Origin: Chinchilla lanigera
Taxonomy: Eukaryota > Chordata > Mammalia > Rodentia > Chinchillidae
DNA length: 64,000 bases
Direction of reading: 5' to 3'
Assembly: GCF_000276665.1 (NCBI RefSeq)
Contig: NW_004955459.1
Location: forward strand, 11,081,082-11,145,081
The notes under the pieces: model-generated
The model's database searches: none
The model's input: the letters and a program-made list of their open reading frames with translations, nothing else
Told to the model about the DNA's origin: nothing
Shown: positions 10,966 to 21,659 of the stretch, piece after piece
How positions within the stretch are numbered: position 1 is the stretch's first letter
Layout: each line of letters starts with the position of its first letter
Translations under genes and position numbers: made by a program

Positions 10966-12213
10966 CGTAACAAGCTCTCTGGGAAACAATATCAATAACA
11001 ACAAAATAAAACAAAAGCAGCAAAGCTCACGTAAAAAATCAAAATGAATTTTCATATTTTCTTAACTTGATGAAGACCATTCACTATAATGTAACTATAA
11101 ACATAAAACAATACAGAAATTTTCAATGTATTTCTTATAGTATTAAGGCTAACTCATGGATGACTGGTATGGCCAATATTTTAATATTTTCTATGGAAGT
11201 CTTCCCAGCCTTTTAACACAAAAAAAATTAAAAAGAGAGACATAAATATTAGCATCAAGTTGTTTGCAACCATAACCTCTGTTAGCTGATGCTGAGCTTG
11301 AGGTAGGCAAAAGAAGAGTCTGAGTTTTTAGACAGGGGCTCCATGGTGAGGGTAAGAAAGAAATGCCAGACGGGTCTCATTTTCTCCCTGTGGATTAAAA
11401 TTACTCAGCTCAAAGTAATTTTTACAAATGGGGACTGTTGTAGGTGAGGAGTATCTGACTTTTAGCAAATTGTTGACCAAATCTCTCAGAATCACAGCTA
11501 CACATTTAGAAAATGGAAATTTTTACCATGTAATCCTAATTGTGTTCTTCTGATCCTGATAACTTAATGCCCTCCTTTCCTTCATGGCCAAATTTCTTTA
11601 AAGTAGTTGATGTTCATATGATCAAATTCCCAGTGGTTTTCTTTTCAACCTGTGGAAATTAAATCTTTGCCTCATAACTTTGTCACTAAGATCCTCTATA
11701 ACCAGGACCAAAGTGAGACAAATGTTCCCAGATGCAGTTCTTTGCTCTTCCTTAGGGGTCAGTAATTGATATTTGTGATGTATTCATACTTCCTAACACT
11801 TTTCTTTTTGCTCCCAAAACCTGCTGCTTCTGTGGCACATGGGTGACTTCTGGCAACCACCCTCTTGCATGGCCCCAACGTACACCCATGTTAGTTATCA
11901 CAAATCAGTTAAATAATGCCAGTTCCATATAATACAGTTCAAATTTTGTTTATCATAGCATACACTGTGAATGATTGGATAAAATACAAAGCTCATTGTT
12001 AGCTCTTCTGTCTGCAAGTCATTACATAGATACAGATGTGTATCATGATTAGAAATGGACATCATTTCTTTCAGTCTGGGCCATTTGTCATTACATATCC
12101 TGTATTTTACTTACCAAAAGACAACAAAGAATGCATGTGTGTTGTCTTCTGGTGTCCCAGGGATAAACGTGAGTGATATTTCATGCAAATAGATGATATA
12201 AAGAGAAAACTGA
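10966..12213. other. No recognised feature
   Basis: About 1.2 kb of AT-rich, apparently unique DNA with no open frame of note. Confidence 0.5.
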
Positions 12214-12218
12214 CCAAC

Positions 12219-12837
12219 TGTTATGGTTGATACATTATGTCAACTTGAGGAGTCTAGAGGTTTGGCTAAGTGACTCCATAGTTCTGCATTCTGGAGTGAA
12301 AAGGAAACTCCCTAACTGTTCTGGGATGTTGTTCATTGTGTCAATTTGAGAAGTTTAGAAGGTTAACTAAGTGAATGAGCAGGGGCCAGGCTCCATTCTT
12401 TGTATTCATCATAAGCCTGTGCAAGGGGCTGGGGATTTAGCTCAGCGGCACAGCGCCTGCCTGGCAAGCACAAGGTCGTGAGTTCAATTCCTGGTACCAG
12501 AAAAAAAACAAACAAACAAAAAAAAAAAAAAAAAAAAAAAAAAGCCTGTGCAAGAGGAAGACATGGAGATTATGTGAGTCTATATGCCCACTGGGGGGGG
12601 GGTAGCCTACTTACAATATAAGGGAGGAAAAGAGGCTTGCCACCCCCATTTTGCTCTTGCTGCTTTTGCTGTCTTGTGCCGCCTGGAAGTGTTGCTCCTG
12701 TACCCTGTCATGGTGCCTTGGAGCCAACTGATTATAGACTGAAACCTCCACAAACTGTGAGCTAAATAAACCTTTCCTTCCTTAATTTTGGGTGGCAGGT
12801 ATTTTGTCTCAGCAATGAGAGAAAAGTAACTAAGATA
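12219..12837 (+). mobile_element. Solitary MaLR-type LTR, plus strand, with 5-bp TSD
   Basis: Starts TGTTATGG and ends with the family signature 'gtgagctaaataaacc', 'ggcaggtattttgtctcagcaatgagag', 'aagtaactaagata'. The 5-bp word CCAAC lies directly outside both ends (12214-12218, 12838-12842), the target-duplication length of ERVL/MaLR elements. The 5' half ('tgtcaacttgaggagtctag') differs from the copies at 23764 and 42976, so it may be another subfamily. An ID SINE sits inside. There is no internal viral region. Confidence 0.85.
12426..12541 (+). mobile_element. ID SINE inserted in an LTR
   Basis: ID head 'gggctggggatttagctcagcgg' (A box), B box 'gagttcaattcc', then a tail with CAAA units and pure A. 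A perfect 13-bp target duplication AAGCCTGTGCAAG flanks it (12413-12425, 12542-12554). It must post-date the surrounding LTR. Confidence 0.97.
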
Positions 12838-13224
12838 CCAACAAAGATAAAAATGTAGGGAAAAAACAGAATGCGATGATAATACCAGAAGGGAAGCCTG
12901 AATTGAATACAAAGGTGTTCCAGAAGAAATAGGTGAATGCAGGAACGCTGGCACTTGGGCTTTTTGATAGATCTAGAGGTGTAGCTAGAGGTGAAGATGA
13001 AATCAGTGACATAAATGAGGACAAAGGCTGTCATGAAAAGGATGAAGATATCACAGAGAAAGTGACATCAACAAAAAGCTTCATTTTTAAGGAAGTCCCT
13101 GAGATATTTCATAACAGAAAGTACCAAGAAAAAAGTGTTGGAAGCTGACCCAAACTTAGTAGGAAAATGAAAGTTTGTCAAATCATAGAATCATGTTTTC
13201 TCTGAAAAGACAATAATTCCTCTT

Positions 13225-13387
13225 TTTGGGGGGGAAGGGGTTTTTTTTTGAGACAAGGTCTCACTATGCAGTTCAGGCTGGCCTTGAGCTCACTTTGTAG
13301 CCCAGGATGGTCTCAAACTTGCAAAGATCCTCCTGCCTCAGCCTCCGAAGTGCTGGTATTATAGGCATGCACCACCATGCTTGGCTT
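13225..13387 (-). mobile_element. B1 SINE, minus strand
   Basis: Reversed B1: G-rich then T-rich left edge, 'gagacaaggtctcactatgc', duplicated 'caggctggccttgagctc / caggatggtctcaaac', 'tgcaccaccatgcttggc'. Flanks are similar ('aaaagacaataattcct' left, 'gaagacaagaattctt' right), an imperfect target duplication. Confidence 0.92.
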
Positions 13388-13689
13388 AGAAGACAAGAAT
13401 TCTTGAGAAAGAAATACCCTTTAATTTTCTATGCTTCAAATGTTTTAAACAACAGTGTATTAAATACATATTAGTTTTACACATTTATAAGTGATAGTGA
13501 AGAGTTTTAAGGTTTTCCTAAAACTTTTAGAGGCAACAGTACCATGGTAATTTCCTCCCATTTATAATGAAGATTATTTTGTATTATTTCAGTTTTCCTG
13601 GTCATCTTTACAGTTCTGTGCTACCATGCAAAGCAAGGACCACCTACACTAGACACTTGCAAATTAACATCACTATAAGTTTACACATT

Positions 13690-14390
13690 ACCTTAACCCC
13701 AAACCTTTCTTTCTATATTCTTGAGTCCAGTTACAGTGACCGAGACATAGTGGATGGTCAATAAATATGTCCTTCCTTTCCTACCCATCCCATTTTTAAA
13801 GCCAGCATAGGCATCTCTACCACTCGCCCTGGCTTCTAGTTACCTCCAAGCCCTGCCCAGTCCATCTTGTGAACTTGACTTGAATCTGACCTACTCTGCA
13901 TTGCTACTGTGTGGTTTCTGTTCAAGTCCTTATTGTCATCCTTATGCAACCACTTTCCAATTATTCTTCCATCCACCAGTCTCTAGCTATAGTAAACTGT
14001 TCCCACAAATGCTAGAGCTATTGATCTAAGGATGAAATCTGGTAACAGCCCTCCACTTTGCAAAAACTACTATTGACAGGCTGTTGCATGTAAAGAACTG
14101 AACTTCTCAGCATTTTCAGCAATCTCTGGTCCTTTTGGTTCTCTGTGTCTTTTCTTGTGACAGTTCCCCCTTCTGGGCTTCTGTCACTCTTTTCTGTAAG
14201 GTTGAGTACAAGCACTTCCTATCCAGGCAAAAGTCTTCCTGGTGTCACCAACTTTAGTTACTATTTTCTGTGGTTCTATAATATTTTAGGATAACATTTA
14301 TTTATGTACCCATATTTCCTACTAGACTATGATTTCCTGGTGTGAATACCTTGTCATAATTCTAAGCTTCAATGGAGCAAGACAGCAGCA
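13690..14390 (+). mobile_element. L2 LINE fossil(s), plus strand
   Basis: 13690-13775 ends 'gacatagtggatggtcaataaatatg', the L2 3' end. 13800-14390 holds earlier L2 phrases ('ggtaacagccctccactttg', 'actagactatgatttcctgg'). The order implies two adjacent L2 pieces or a rearranged one. Short frames inside are chance. Confidence 0.62.
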
Positions 14391-14510
14391 AAGATGACGT
14401 CAACAATATTTCTTATAATTACAGACAAGCAGTTTCCAGTGGAAGAATGACAAAACAGTAATTCCTGCACCTGACCGTGGTAGAATTCATCATTGAAGTC
14501 TACGCTAGTT

Positions 14511-15003
14511 TTCCTGATATGAACTCAGCTGTTCTCACTTTTGGAGAATCTCAGGTCCTTACTATCACTGAGGATGGCTTTGTTAATTTTTAGGGGAGCT
14601 CTGGTCCTTACCTTGAGCACCACTTCCTGGCTGCCGTGCTGATCCCTCAGCTTGCTGGCACAGATCCTTCATTCCACTGGTGCAGACTTTCAAGCTTCCA
14701 CCACTGACCTTTCAGACTTCTCAGTGCAGATCCTTAATACAGACTTGCACGAGACATTGTCCTGGGCTCTAGGCCTCTAGCTGGACTTGTGGAAGACATT
14801 ACCACACGCTCTAGGTCTTCAGCTAGTCTTGTGCGGGACATTGCCATGAGATCCAGGTCCTCAGCTGAATTCTTTGGTTCTCTAGTGCATGGATAGATCT
14901 CTTGCATCCTCCTGCATTTCACTTTTTGGGTGAATGCTATAAGATAATCTATAAATTATGTGTCCTGTGCTAAATCTATCCCCTTACCAGCCCTGACTAA
15001 CAC
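14511..15003 (+). repeat. Unclassified LTR-like repeat, copy 1
   Basis: Shares a long collinear run with 16824-17301: 'tgaggatggct', 'ggggagctctggt', 'cacttcctggct', 'gatccctcagc.tgct.gcacagatcc', 'ccactgacctt', 'gatccaggtcctcagct', 'atgtgtcctgt', and the end '-ct-acacaa'. Divergence is clearly visible, perhaps about a quarter of positions, with small indels. It contains near-tandem phrases ('agacattgtcctgggctctagg', 'agacattaccacacgctctagg', 'ggacattgccatgagatccagg') with a period of about 50 bp. Confidence 0.8.
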
Positions 15004-15840
15004 AAAATGTCTTTGGACTATGCCGTGGGTAGACAGCCCCATTTCCATGGCAGACTCGCTGAGTTCCAGTGACTAACTGTGACTTTCCCTTCCGAAGATT
15101 CCTCTCCACAAGTTCCTGTCTGAAGAAGTCCTGGCCTGCAGCTCTTCCCAGGGAATGTCCCAAGACATGTTTATGTGGTACAGGCAAAGGAAAAGCAGAG
15201 GAACGCATTCCTGTCTGTTGCTCAGAATATAAATCTGTCACTACAGTCCTCCAAAGACAGTTTGCCCAAGGAGTAATGAAGTGAGGGAAAGCCTAGGTGA
15301 CCAGAGATGACATAGTAAACTCTGTAACCATTCAGTATGATTAGGGAATTAACAAGGACAGAGCAGAGCTGGTGAGAAGAGATTTCCAACCCCCATGTCC
15401 CAACCCTGGACATAAATGAACTATGGATCCACCATTGCAGGAAAGGGAGACAGAGTTTTCTGAAGCTGGCTCAAGTTTTAAAAAGGGATGCGTTTCTGAA
15501 TAAATCCAAAGGACTTATTTGAAGGTGAAGTCTGCATTGACAAAGGAAAGGGGAGTCAATGGAGTCATAAAGGGTTGTGTCTGCAGATTAGCTGGGAGTG
15601 TGTGTGTGTCTGCTGCCCGTACTACTCATGCTGGGTGAAGAGTGAGCCTTGGAGGCAGAAGTCAAGCTGACTTGATGGCTGCATTTGCATTCTCTTAGCC
15701 CTCCTAGGGAATCCAAGATCCTCCCACCGCCCATGACACACTAACTTTTATGGTAGAGGGTTGTTCTCCTCAGGCTCAAGTCACCAAAAATATTAGTCAT
15801 GTTATAATGATGCTTCAAAAACATTTCTTTTGGCTCTCAA
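15004..15840. other. No recognised feature
   Basis: Three overlapping small frames on both strands (14984-15413) resemble nothing known. No repeat is named. Confidence 0.5.
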
Positions 15841-15925
15841 ACTGCTTTCATGTGCACTTCTTTTACTGGGATCTCACAATAACCCAGTGAAGTAACAGGA
15901 AGATATGATCAGCACTGCTACTTTT
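15841..15925 (-). mobile_element. MIR 3' fragment, minus strand
   Basis: 'gggatctcacaataacccagtgaagtaacaggaagat' resembles the reversed MIR 3' section ('cctcacaacaaccctatgaggta'). Confidence 0.5.
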
Positions 15926-15944
15926 CTCTTCTTGCAAAACATCG

Positions 15945-16290
15945 CACGTTCATTGAACAAATTTCAGAAAATAAGTGCTAAGAAAAAAATTTCAGTAACT
16001 TGCGATTCCATTATGAAATTGTGTGTGCTTCCATTTTTATATACTACTTCATATTCCACTTATATGTACTGTTTTACAACTTGCAACATTTTGGTTTTTG
16101 CATAATAATTATTTCATCAAAAATTTGAAGATTTACATATTACATTTTGCACAATCACGTAATCTTTTTAACGAGTACATGTACATACCAGTACATTGTA
16201 TTCATGTGCATTGTTATTTACCCAATCTCCTAGTGTTGGACTTATAAATCATTTTCAACATGAATCACTGAGAATAACTATTAACATTTT
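15945..16290 (+). mobile_element. L1M 3'-UTR fossil
   Basis: Collinear with remembered L1M 3' text: 'atttcagaaaataagtgc', 'tactgttttacaacttgcaac', 'tacccaatctcctagtgttggac', 'aataactattaac'. It is non-coding, AT-rich and truncated. Confidence 0.7.
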
Positions 16291-16563
16291 TAGGTATTGA
16301 TAAATCAATACATAATACTGACATTACAATGGTTAAATACTACTGCATGTACAACCATATAGTTCTATATTTAGTGTAATGCAATTACATTAAATAACTT
16401 ACTAATATTTGTATGTAGTGCATTGACAACTGGTGGTCAACTTATAATCCCCAGCTGAACTGAGAAAGTGTAGTGCTGGGTGTGGGAGGCCCATCTGGGA
16501 ACTGTTGCCAGCAGCATAAGAGGCAGAACTGGAGAAGAAGAAAGGCTTTTGGGAACTAAAGAG

Positions 16564-16637
16564 GCTGTTGGGAGCTGAGAGAAGCTGATGGGAGCTGGTA
16601 GAAGGTGTAAGGAGCTGTTGGTTGTTTGTAGGAGCTC
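16564..16637 (+). repeat. Degenerate ~20-bp tandem repeat (GGGAGCTG core)
   Basis: About four imperfect units of about 20 bp, each with a GGAGCTG-like core ('gctgttgggagctgagagaa', 'gctgatgggagctggtagaa', 'ggtgtaaggagctgttgg', 'tttgtaggagctc'). Lies just 5' of repeat copy 2 and may belong to the same element. Confidence 0.75.
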
Positions 16638-16650
16638 GACATGCTGGATT

Positions 16651-17301
16651 TCCTGATGAACTTGGCTGTTTTCATCCTCCGAGGAGCTCGGGACCTCGTT
16701 GCACTGAGAATGGCTTCAGTTCACTTCGGAGAAGCTCTAGTCCTCACTCTGAGCATTGCTTCCTGGCTCTGGAAGGGAAGATGGTGCACTGTCAGTCTCC
16801 TGAAGAAGCTTATTGTGTTGGCTTCCCTGATGGGAACTTGGCCATCTTGATCAGGACCTCACCGTTGCTGAGGATGGCTGTGGTACCTTTTGGGGGAGCT
16901 CTGGTTCTTCTGAATATCGCTTCCTGGCTCTAGTGCAGATCCCTCAGCCTGCTAGCACAGATCCCTCATCCCACTGGCACAGACTTCCTAGCTTCAACCA
17001 CTGACCTTTAGACCTTCACAGCAGATCCATGAAACAGGCCTGCATGAGATACTGTGGGCTCTGAGCCTCCAGTTGGATTCGTGGATGGCATTGTTATGAG
17101 ATCTGTGTCTTCAGCTGGACTCAGGTAGGACATCATTGTGGGATCCAGGACCTCAGCTAGTTTCCTTGTTCTTAGTGCGTGGACAGATTTCCTGCCCTCT
17201 CTTGTGTATGATTCTGGGTGACTATTTTAATTAATCTTATAAAATATGTGTCCTGTATTATATTGTGTTCCCTTGTGGAAATAAGCCCCAAACCAACACA
17301 A
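16651..17301 (+). repeat. Unclassified LTR-like repeat, copy 2, with internal duplication
   Basis: The 3' part (16824-17301) matches copy 1 at 14511-15003. Internally, 16651-16770 and 16824-16931 are two diverged copies of one ~110-bp block ('tcctgatg-aacttgg', 'agctct.gt.ct', 'gcttcctggctct'), about 173 bp apart. The element ends 'aagccccaaaccaacacaa'. An open frame (16622-16933) crosses it without recognisable protein. Probably an endogenous-retrovirus LTR by its CA-ending and promoter-free look, but class is not established. Confidence 0.75.
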
Positions 17302-17544
17302 TATTCAAATTAATAATGAGGTTAGCATTTTTGTGACTAACCAGTCAGAGTCTGCATTCATGAAGGCTTACCAGACCTTCCCTGTCATCAATGAAAATGA
17401 ACTTCAGATATTTCTGTTCTCTTCCTGGAACTGCAAACCATCTCTCTTTGCACCCACCATTGTTTCTGTTCCTTGCTCAATTTCAGCTGCCATTCAGCTT
17501 CTAACATTTTCAACACTATTCAGAAACCATCTTCCTAATTGTCA

Positions 17545-17780
17545 CATATGCCAGACATTATGTTAGACACTAATGTTTAAGATACAGTGCAGAGAGCTGG
17601 TCCCTGCCCTCCAATTGCATGTAGTTCAGCTGAGAATACAAACAAGAGGAGGATGATTACAATGCAACTTGTCAGTGCTGGGCTGTAGGGAAGATGTTCA
17701 GGCTGTGTGATTCCAGAGAGAAACCTTTAATCCAGCCTGAGGAGATGGCAGAAGCTGCTCAGACAGATTATGGGATGTGT
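17545..17780 (-). mobile_element. L2 3' fragment, minus strand
   Basis: 'gccagacattatgttagacactaatg' plus 'ctggtccctgccctccaattgcatgtag' is the reversed L2 3' end ('ctgtatccccagcgcctag'-type text). It continues into 'gagaaacctttaatccagcctgaggagatgg', the reversed 'cacctcctc.gagaggcc' zone. Confidence 0.7.
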
Positions 17781-18819
17781 ATGCTGTACCTGGACAGAAT
17801 TAATCAAACCCTAGAGGGGCAAAGGGGCATTGCAGACAGACAGCCTTTTTCGTGATGCTGAAAAGGAGCTGTGAGGTTAACCCATTTCCTGGAGCTACCT
17901 TATTTGTTGTGGTTGCTTAGGAGATCTCTGCAAAACATGGAGTTTCTTTTTCCATCAAGACGTGACCCGAGCACATGTTCCCTCCCTGATTGTGAAGAGT
18001 TGGTAAGAGAGCTTCTATAGCTTGTAGGTAATTTGGTGTGTCCAGGCCCCAGGTGAATTATTACTCAGCATGTGAGAAGAGTATAAAAAGATATGATTTA
18101 TCTCACTGTATCTCATGGGCAAAGAATTTTAAGAATATTTGAGATGGGAAAGTTATAGTTTTCTTAAGTGAAACAAGAGTGGTTTTAAGAAATTTATACC
18201 AGAAAAGTTGTGTTGAGCCTTGGTTAATGTCACAAATTGCTTACTGTTAAATAGGTGAATTGTTGGCTTTTTAAAAAATCATATGGTGACTTCTGGTCAT
18301 CTACATATGTTCTCTAGGAACATATCACACCAAACATCTCATTTCTTCTTCATTCAGGAAGTGAAGGTAAATGGATAGTACCTCCTCAGTGAAGAGAGAG
18401 GGTTCTGATATCAAGGAAACATTGAGTAGGACATCTGGGGTTATCCTTGCATATGAGAGACATATTGTTCATGGTCAGTTGATGTGTTGCTAAAAGAAAT
18501 TATGGAAATAAGCAATGGACTATGAAAACAAAATCAGTGAAACTGTACTGTTGTAATGCATGTTTCAAGCTCCTATTAAGCGTAAGTTGATTATTGTGCT
18601 TGGTGGTGATCAGATTGGACCTGGAAGAGTAGAATTTACTGTAGTTACCACTTGTGAGTGGAATGCAGGTATACTAGCACTCAGAGATGAAGAATTGAGC
18701 TATAGCACCATGTGGGAAAAATATTAGGGTTATTGTGCATAGAGATGAAAGGTTTACAAAGGTGTTACCGAACTTTGAATTTTTGGGTGTCTTCAGTCCA
18801 TGAGCTGAAGGTTTTTATG
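17781..18819. other. No recognised feature
   Basis: About 1 kb of AT-rich DNA without clear repeat or exon. Confidence 0.45.
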
Positions 18820-19200
18820 GATAATGAAAAACATTTCAGCCATTTATGTCTTTAAATATAGCTTCCACACCCTTTCACTCTTTTCTTCTTTGAGAATTCA
18901 GTGAACTGAATATTTGGCTATTAAAATTATCCATTTAAATTTTGTTATAAGCTTTTTTCAATTATGAAACTTCCATTTGAATTTAGGTTGCCTTTATATT
19001 TTCCGTTCTCAGTGAAATTTCAATTTTTTTTATCTTCTTGAATGTAGAGAGAGTAGTTATTTAAAAGTCTATCTGATAACTCTTTAAAGTGTAGATCTAA
19101 TTGCATCATGTGTTGTTTTTATTGATTCTTGATCATTTTGCCTTATGTCTTTTTACATGTGGTTCTCTTTTGAGGTTGTTCTCAATATTATATTAAAAAT
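18820..19200 (+). mobile_element. Probable L1M-type fossil
   Basis: Text such as 'atttatgtctttaaatatagcttccacacc', 'ttatgaaacttccatttgaat' and 'aaagtctatctgataactc' follows the order of old L1M 3' sequence. No coding potential is left. Confidence 0.5.
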
Positions 19201-19439
19201 TGAATGTGGAAAAAACTGTTGGAATCAATGTTATGTTCCCCCAGAAAGGACTTTCATTCATCCTGCCAGAAGCCAGAGGCACTAATAAGCAGGGATTACC
19301 TCCATACAGATTTATAGTTTGAAATTTTAAGGAATATCCATGTGAATTAACTCTGTCCATGTTACAGCTTATTTATTTCCAAAACACCTCTATTTGTAGA
19401 ATATAGTTCTATGGGTTCCAGTGTAAAATGTAGAGTTTA

Positions 19440-19675
19440 GAAGCCAGGCATGGTGACTCACACCTGTAATCCCAGCACTTGGGAGGCTGAAACAGGAGGA
19501 CTGCGGGAGTTTGAGGCCAGCTTGGGCTACATAGTGAATTCAAGCCTTGCCTGAACTTCAGAGCAAGCCCNNNNNNNNNNNNNNNNNNNNNNNNNNNNNN
19601 NNNNNNNNNNNNNNNNNNNNNNNNNNNNNNNNNNNNNNNNNNNNNNNNNNNNNNNNNNNNNNNNNNNNNNGGAAA
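19440..19675 (+). mobile_element. B1 SINE, plus strand, tail lost in an assembly gap
   Basis: Canonical B1 start: 'gccaggcatggtgactcacacctgtaatcccagcacttgggaggctg', then 'gtttgaggccagcttgggctacatagtgaattcaag'. Flanked by AAAATGTAGAGTTTA (19425-19439) and AAAATGTAAAGTTTA (19676-19690), a 15-bp target duplication with one mismatch. The end of the SINE and its A-rich tail fall in the 100-N gap. Confidence 0.95.
19571..19670. other. Assembly gap (100 N)
   Basis: Exactly 100 N, a usual placeholder for unknown length. It lies within the 3' end of a B1 SINE, so the missing DNA is probably mostly SINE tail. The open frame drawn across it (19527-19733 minus) is an artefact. Confidence 0.98.
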
Positions 19676-19690
19676 AAAATGTAAAGTTTA

Positions 19691-20439
19691 CTACCCCATT
19701 GTCTCTCCCCATTGGCTGGAATCCAATTTTCATCTTGGCTTCAAGAAACTGAAGTACTGGTCAGCTCCTCCAATTCCCATCCAGGACCATCATATGCTTA
19801 GAAGGGAAAGCAACTCCTGTCCCCTAAAACCTCTCTAGGTTTCCATTTCATCTGGATTTTTCTGGTGTGGAACTTCTTTATTTCCAGAGTCGGTATTTAA
19901 TACACTTCATTTAGCTCTTTTGGCTGTTTATAGTAGGCAAATTGGTCCTAATTTTCCCATATGTATGTCATTGCTAGAAGACATTAAATGAGAGTGCAAA
20001 TTTGTTTTGTCTTATCTAGTGGTTGTGTGAAATCTAATGGACAGAATTTAGAAACAGGTCAATTTTCACTAAACAAATGGAATGAAACTGGTTACCAATT
20101 ACCCTCACAATAATAAGAGGAGCTACCTGTGAAATTGGAGCTCTCTGTTATATTTTAGTAACAATGATGCTTCTTGAACATTCCCTCGGAGGAATCGCTG
20201 CTCCCTTGGCAGTGGGTAGGTGTGGCATGTGGGAGAAGTTTGTTATTATTGTTGTTATTTTCAGGACTTCTACACTGAAGAGGTATCTCAGCTTGATCAG
20301 GCCGAAGTGGAACTCTGGATTTCCTCACACCCTCTCTCTCAGCCCCATCTGATTCATTAATAGGAACTATTTTCTTCAGCATATATCTAGGATCTGACCA
20401 CTTTTCAGTGTCCTGAGGACCACAACCCTAGTCCAAGCT
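19691..20439. other. No recognised feature
   Basis: Antiparallel 60-75-codon frames over 20155-20382 are not credible genes. No repeat named. Confidence 0.45.
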
Positions 20440-20827
20440 AAACGTCAGTTTGCCTGGACTGACAAAACAAAGTACCACAGCGTGGGTGGCTGAAATGACA
20501 GAAATGTATGACCTCAGAACTCTAGGGGCTACAAGTCCAAAATCAAGGTGTTTTTGCAGGATTGATTTCTTCTGAGCGTCTTGCCTTCATTTATAGATGG
20601 CTGCTTCTCCCTGTGTCTTCTCCCAGTCTTTTTCTGTACCTGTCTACGTCCACGTCTCTTCTTGTGAGGATCCCAGGCATATTGGATTAGGGCTTACTCT
20701 AATGACTTCATTTTAACTCAGTTATCTCTTTAAAGACCCATTTTTCAAATACAGTTATATTCTGAGGTGTTAGGGGTTAGGGCTTCCACAGATGCGTTGG
20801 GAGCCGGTGGAGCTCAGCCCATGACAG
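20440..20827 (-). mobile_element. MLT1-type LTR, minus strand
   Basis: Very recognisable reversed LTR: 'caaagtaccacagcgtgggtggctgaaatgacagaaatg', 'gtccaaaatcaaggtgttt', 'gcaggattgatttcttctgag', 'atggctgcttctccctgtgtcttc', 'atattggattagggcttactctaatgac', 'gttatattctgaggtgttaggggttagggcttc'. Solitary and ancient. Confidence 0.88.
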
Positions 20828-20869
20828 ACAACATCATTTCCTGTGCTGGCTCCAGAAGAAGCCTCCTTG

Positions 20870-21640
20870 CCTTTCTTTCATTCAGCTTCCCCCGCAGTCT
20901 CAGACAACAGCCAGGGTGATTTTTCTGAAGTGCAAATCATAGTGCATCGTTCCTCTGCTGCAAACACTGGAACAGCAACCAGACTAAAATTCACCCATGG
21001 ATGCTCAGGTCCTATCGGACATCCTCATCCTTATTCACATTTCCAGCTTCATCTCCCACTCTTCCACTTAACAGTAACGCCTCAGTCGTCTGGCCTCCAT
21101 TGTCCAAGTTCCATCTCAAGAATTTTGGCTTTCTTCTCTTGTTTCCCTTCCAGTCTTTCCTGGCTCCTTTTCTCCTCTTCCTCTTTCTTCCCATTTTCTT
21201 TCTTTTTCTTTCTTTTCCGGTACCAGGAATCGATCTCACGACCTTGTGCTTGCCAGGCAGGCGCTGTGCCGCTGAGCTAAATCCCCAGCCCCTCCATTTC
21301 TTTTTCACTGCTCAGTTTTCAATTCACCTGTCATCGTGCCTGCACAGTCTAGCTAAAACAACAGTTCTATTTCCAGTCCCATCTTTCATCACCTAATCCA
21401 CCTTTGTTCTGTTCGTGTTACTTCTATAAATCTGAGATTACATGTGTTTATTTGTTTACGTGTTAACTTTCTGCCTCATTCTGCACAAACACAGTGCTTT
21501 GAGGACAGGACTGCTGCTTGCCTTGGGCACTGCTGCCCCCATGACAATGCAGCACTTGCTACGGTGGACATCAACATGTGTTTTCCTACTCACTGACTTT
21601 ACGAGTATGAACACTCAAAAGTTTGTACCCGGCCCCCCAA
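20870..21640 (+). mobile_element. L2 LINE fossil, plus strand, split by an ID SINE
   Basis: Follows L2 3' order: 'gtgcaaatcatagtgcatcgttcctctgctgcaaac', 'cagcttcatctcccactcttcc', then, after the ID, 'cctcattctgcacaaacacagtgctttgaggacagg'. The 145- and 131-codon frames here (20843-21280, 21001-21396) read through L2 and ID sequence and are not genes. Confidence 0.72.
21217..21292 (-). mobile_element. ID SINE, minus strand, inside L2
   Basis: Reversed ID: 'ccggtaccaggaatcgatc' (B box side), 'cttgccaggcaggcgctgtgccgctgagctaaatccccagcccc' (head). The T-rich tail merges with T/C-rich L2 text on the left, so the target duplication (perhaps the repeated 'ccattt') cannot be fixed. Confidence 0.95.
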
Positions 21641-21659
21641 TATTTTAATAAAATTAATT

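Noticed and set aside
12219..12837. Full endogenous retrovirus
   Set aside because: Only an LTR is present; no internal region follows or precedes it, and the 5-bp duplication closes directly on the LTR ends.
19527..19733. Frame containing unknown residues (similarly 45995-46315 and 46001-46183)
   Set aside because: They span N gaps; the continuity is an artefact.
20843..21396. 145- and 131-codon open frames
   Set aside because: They run through L2 and a reversed ID SINE, including its T/C-rich tail; no protein family is recognisable.
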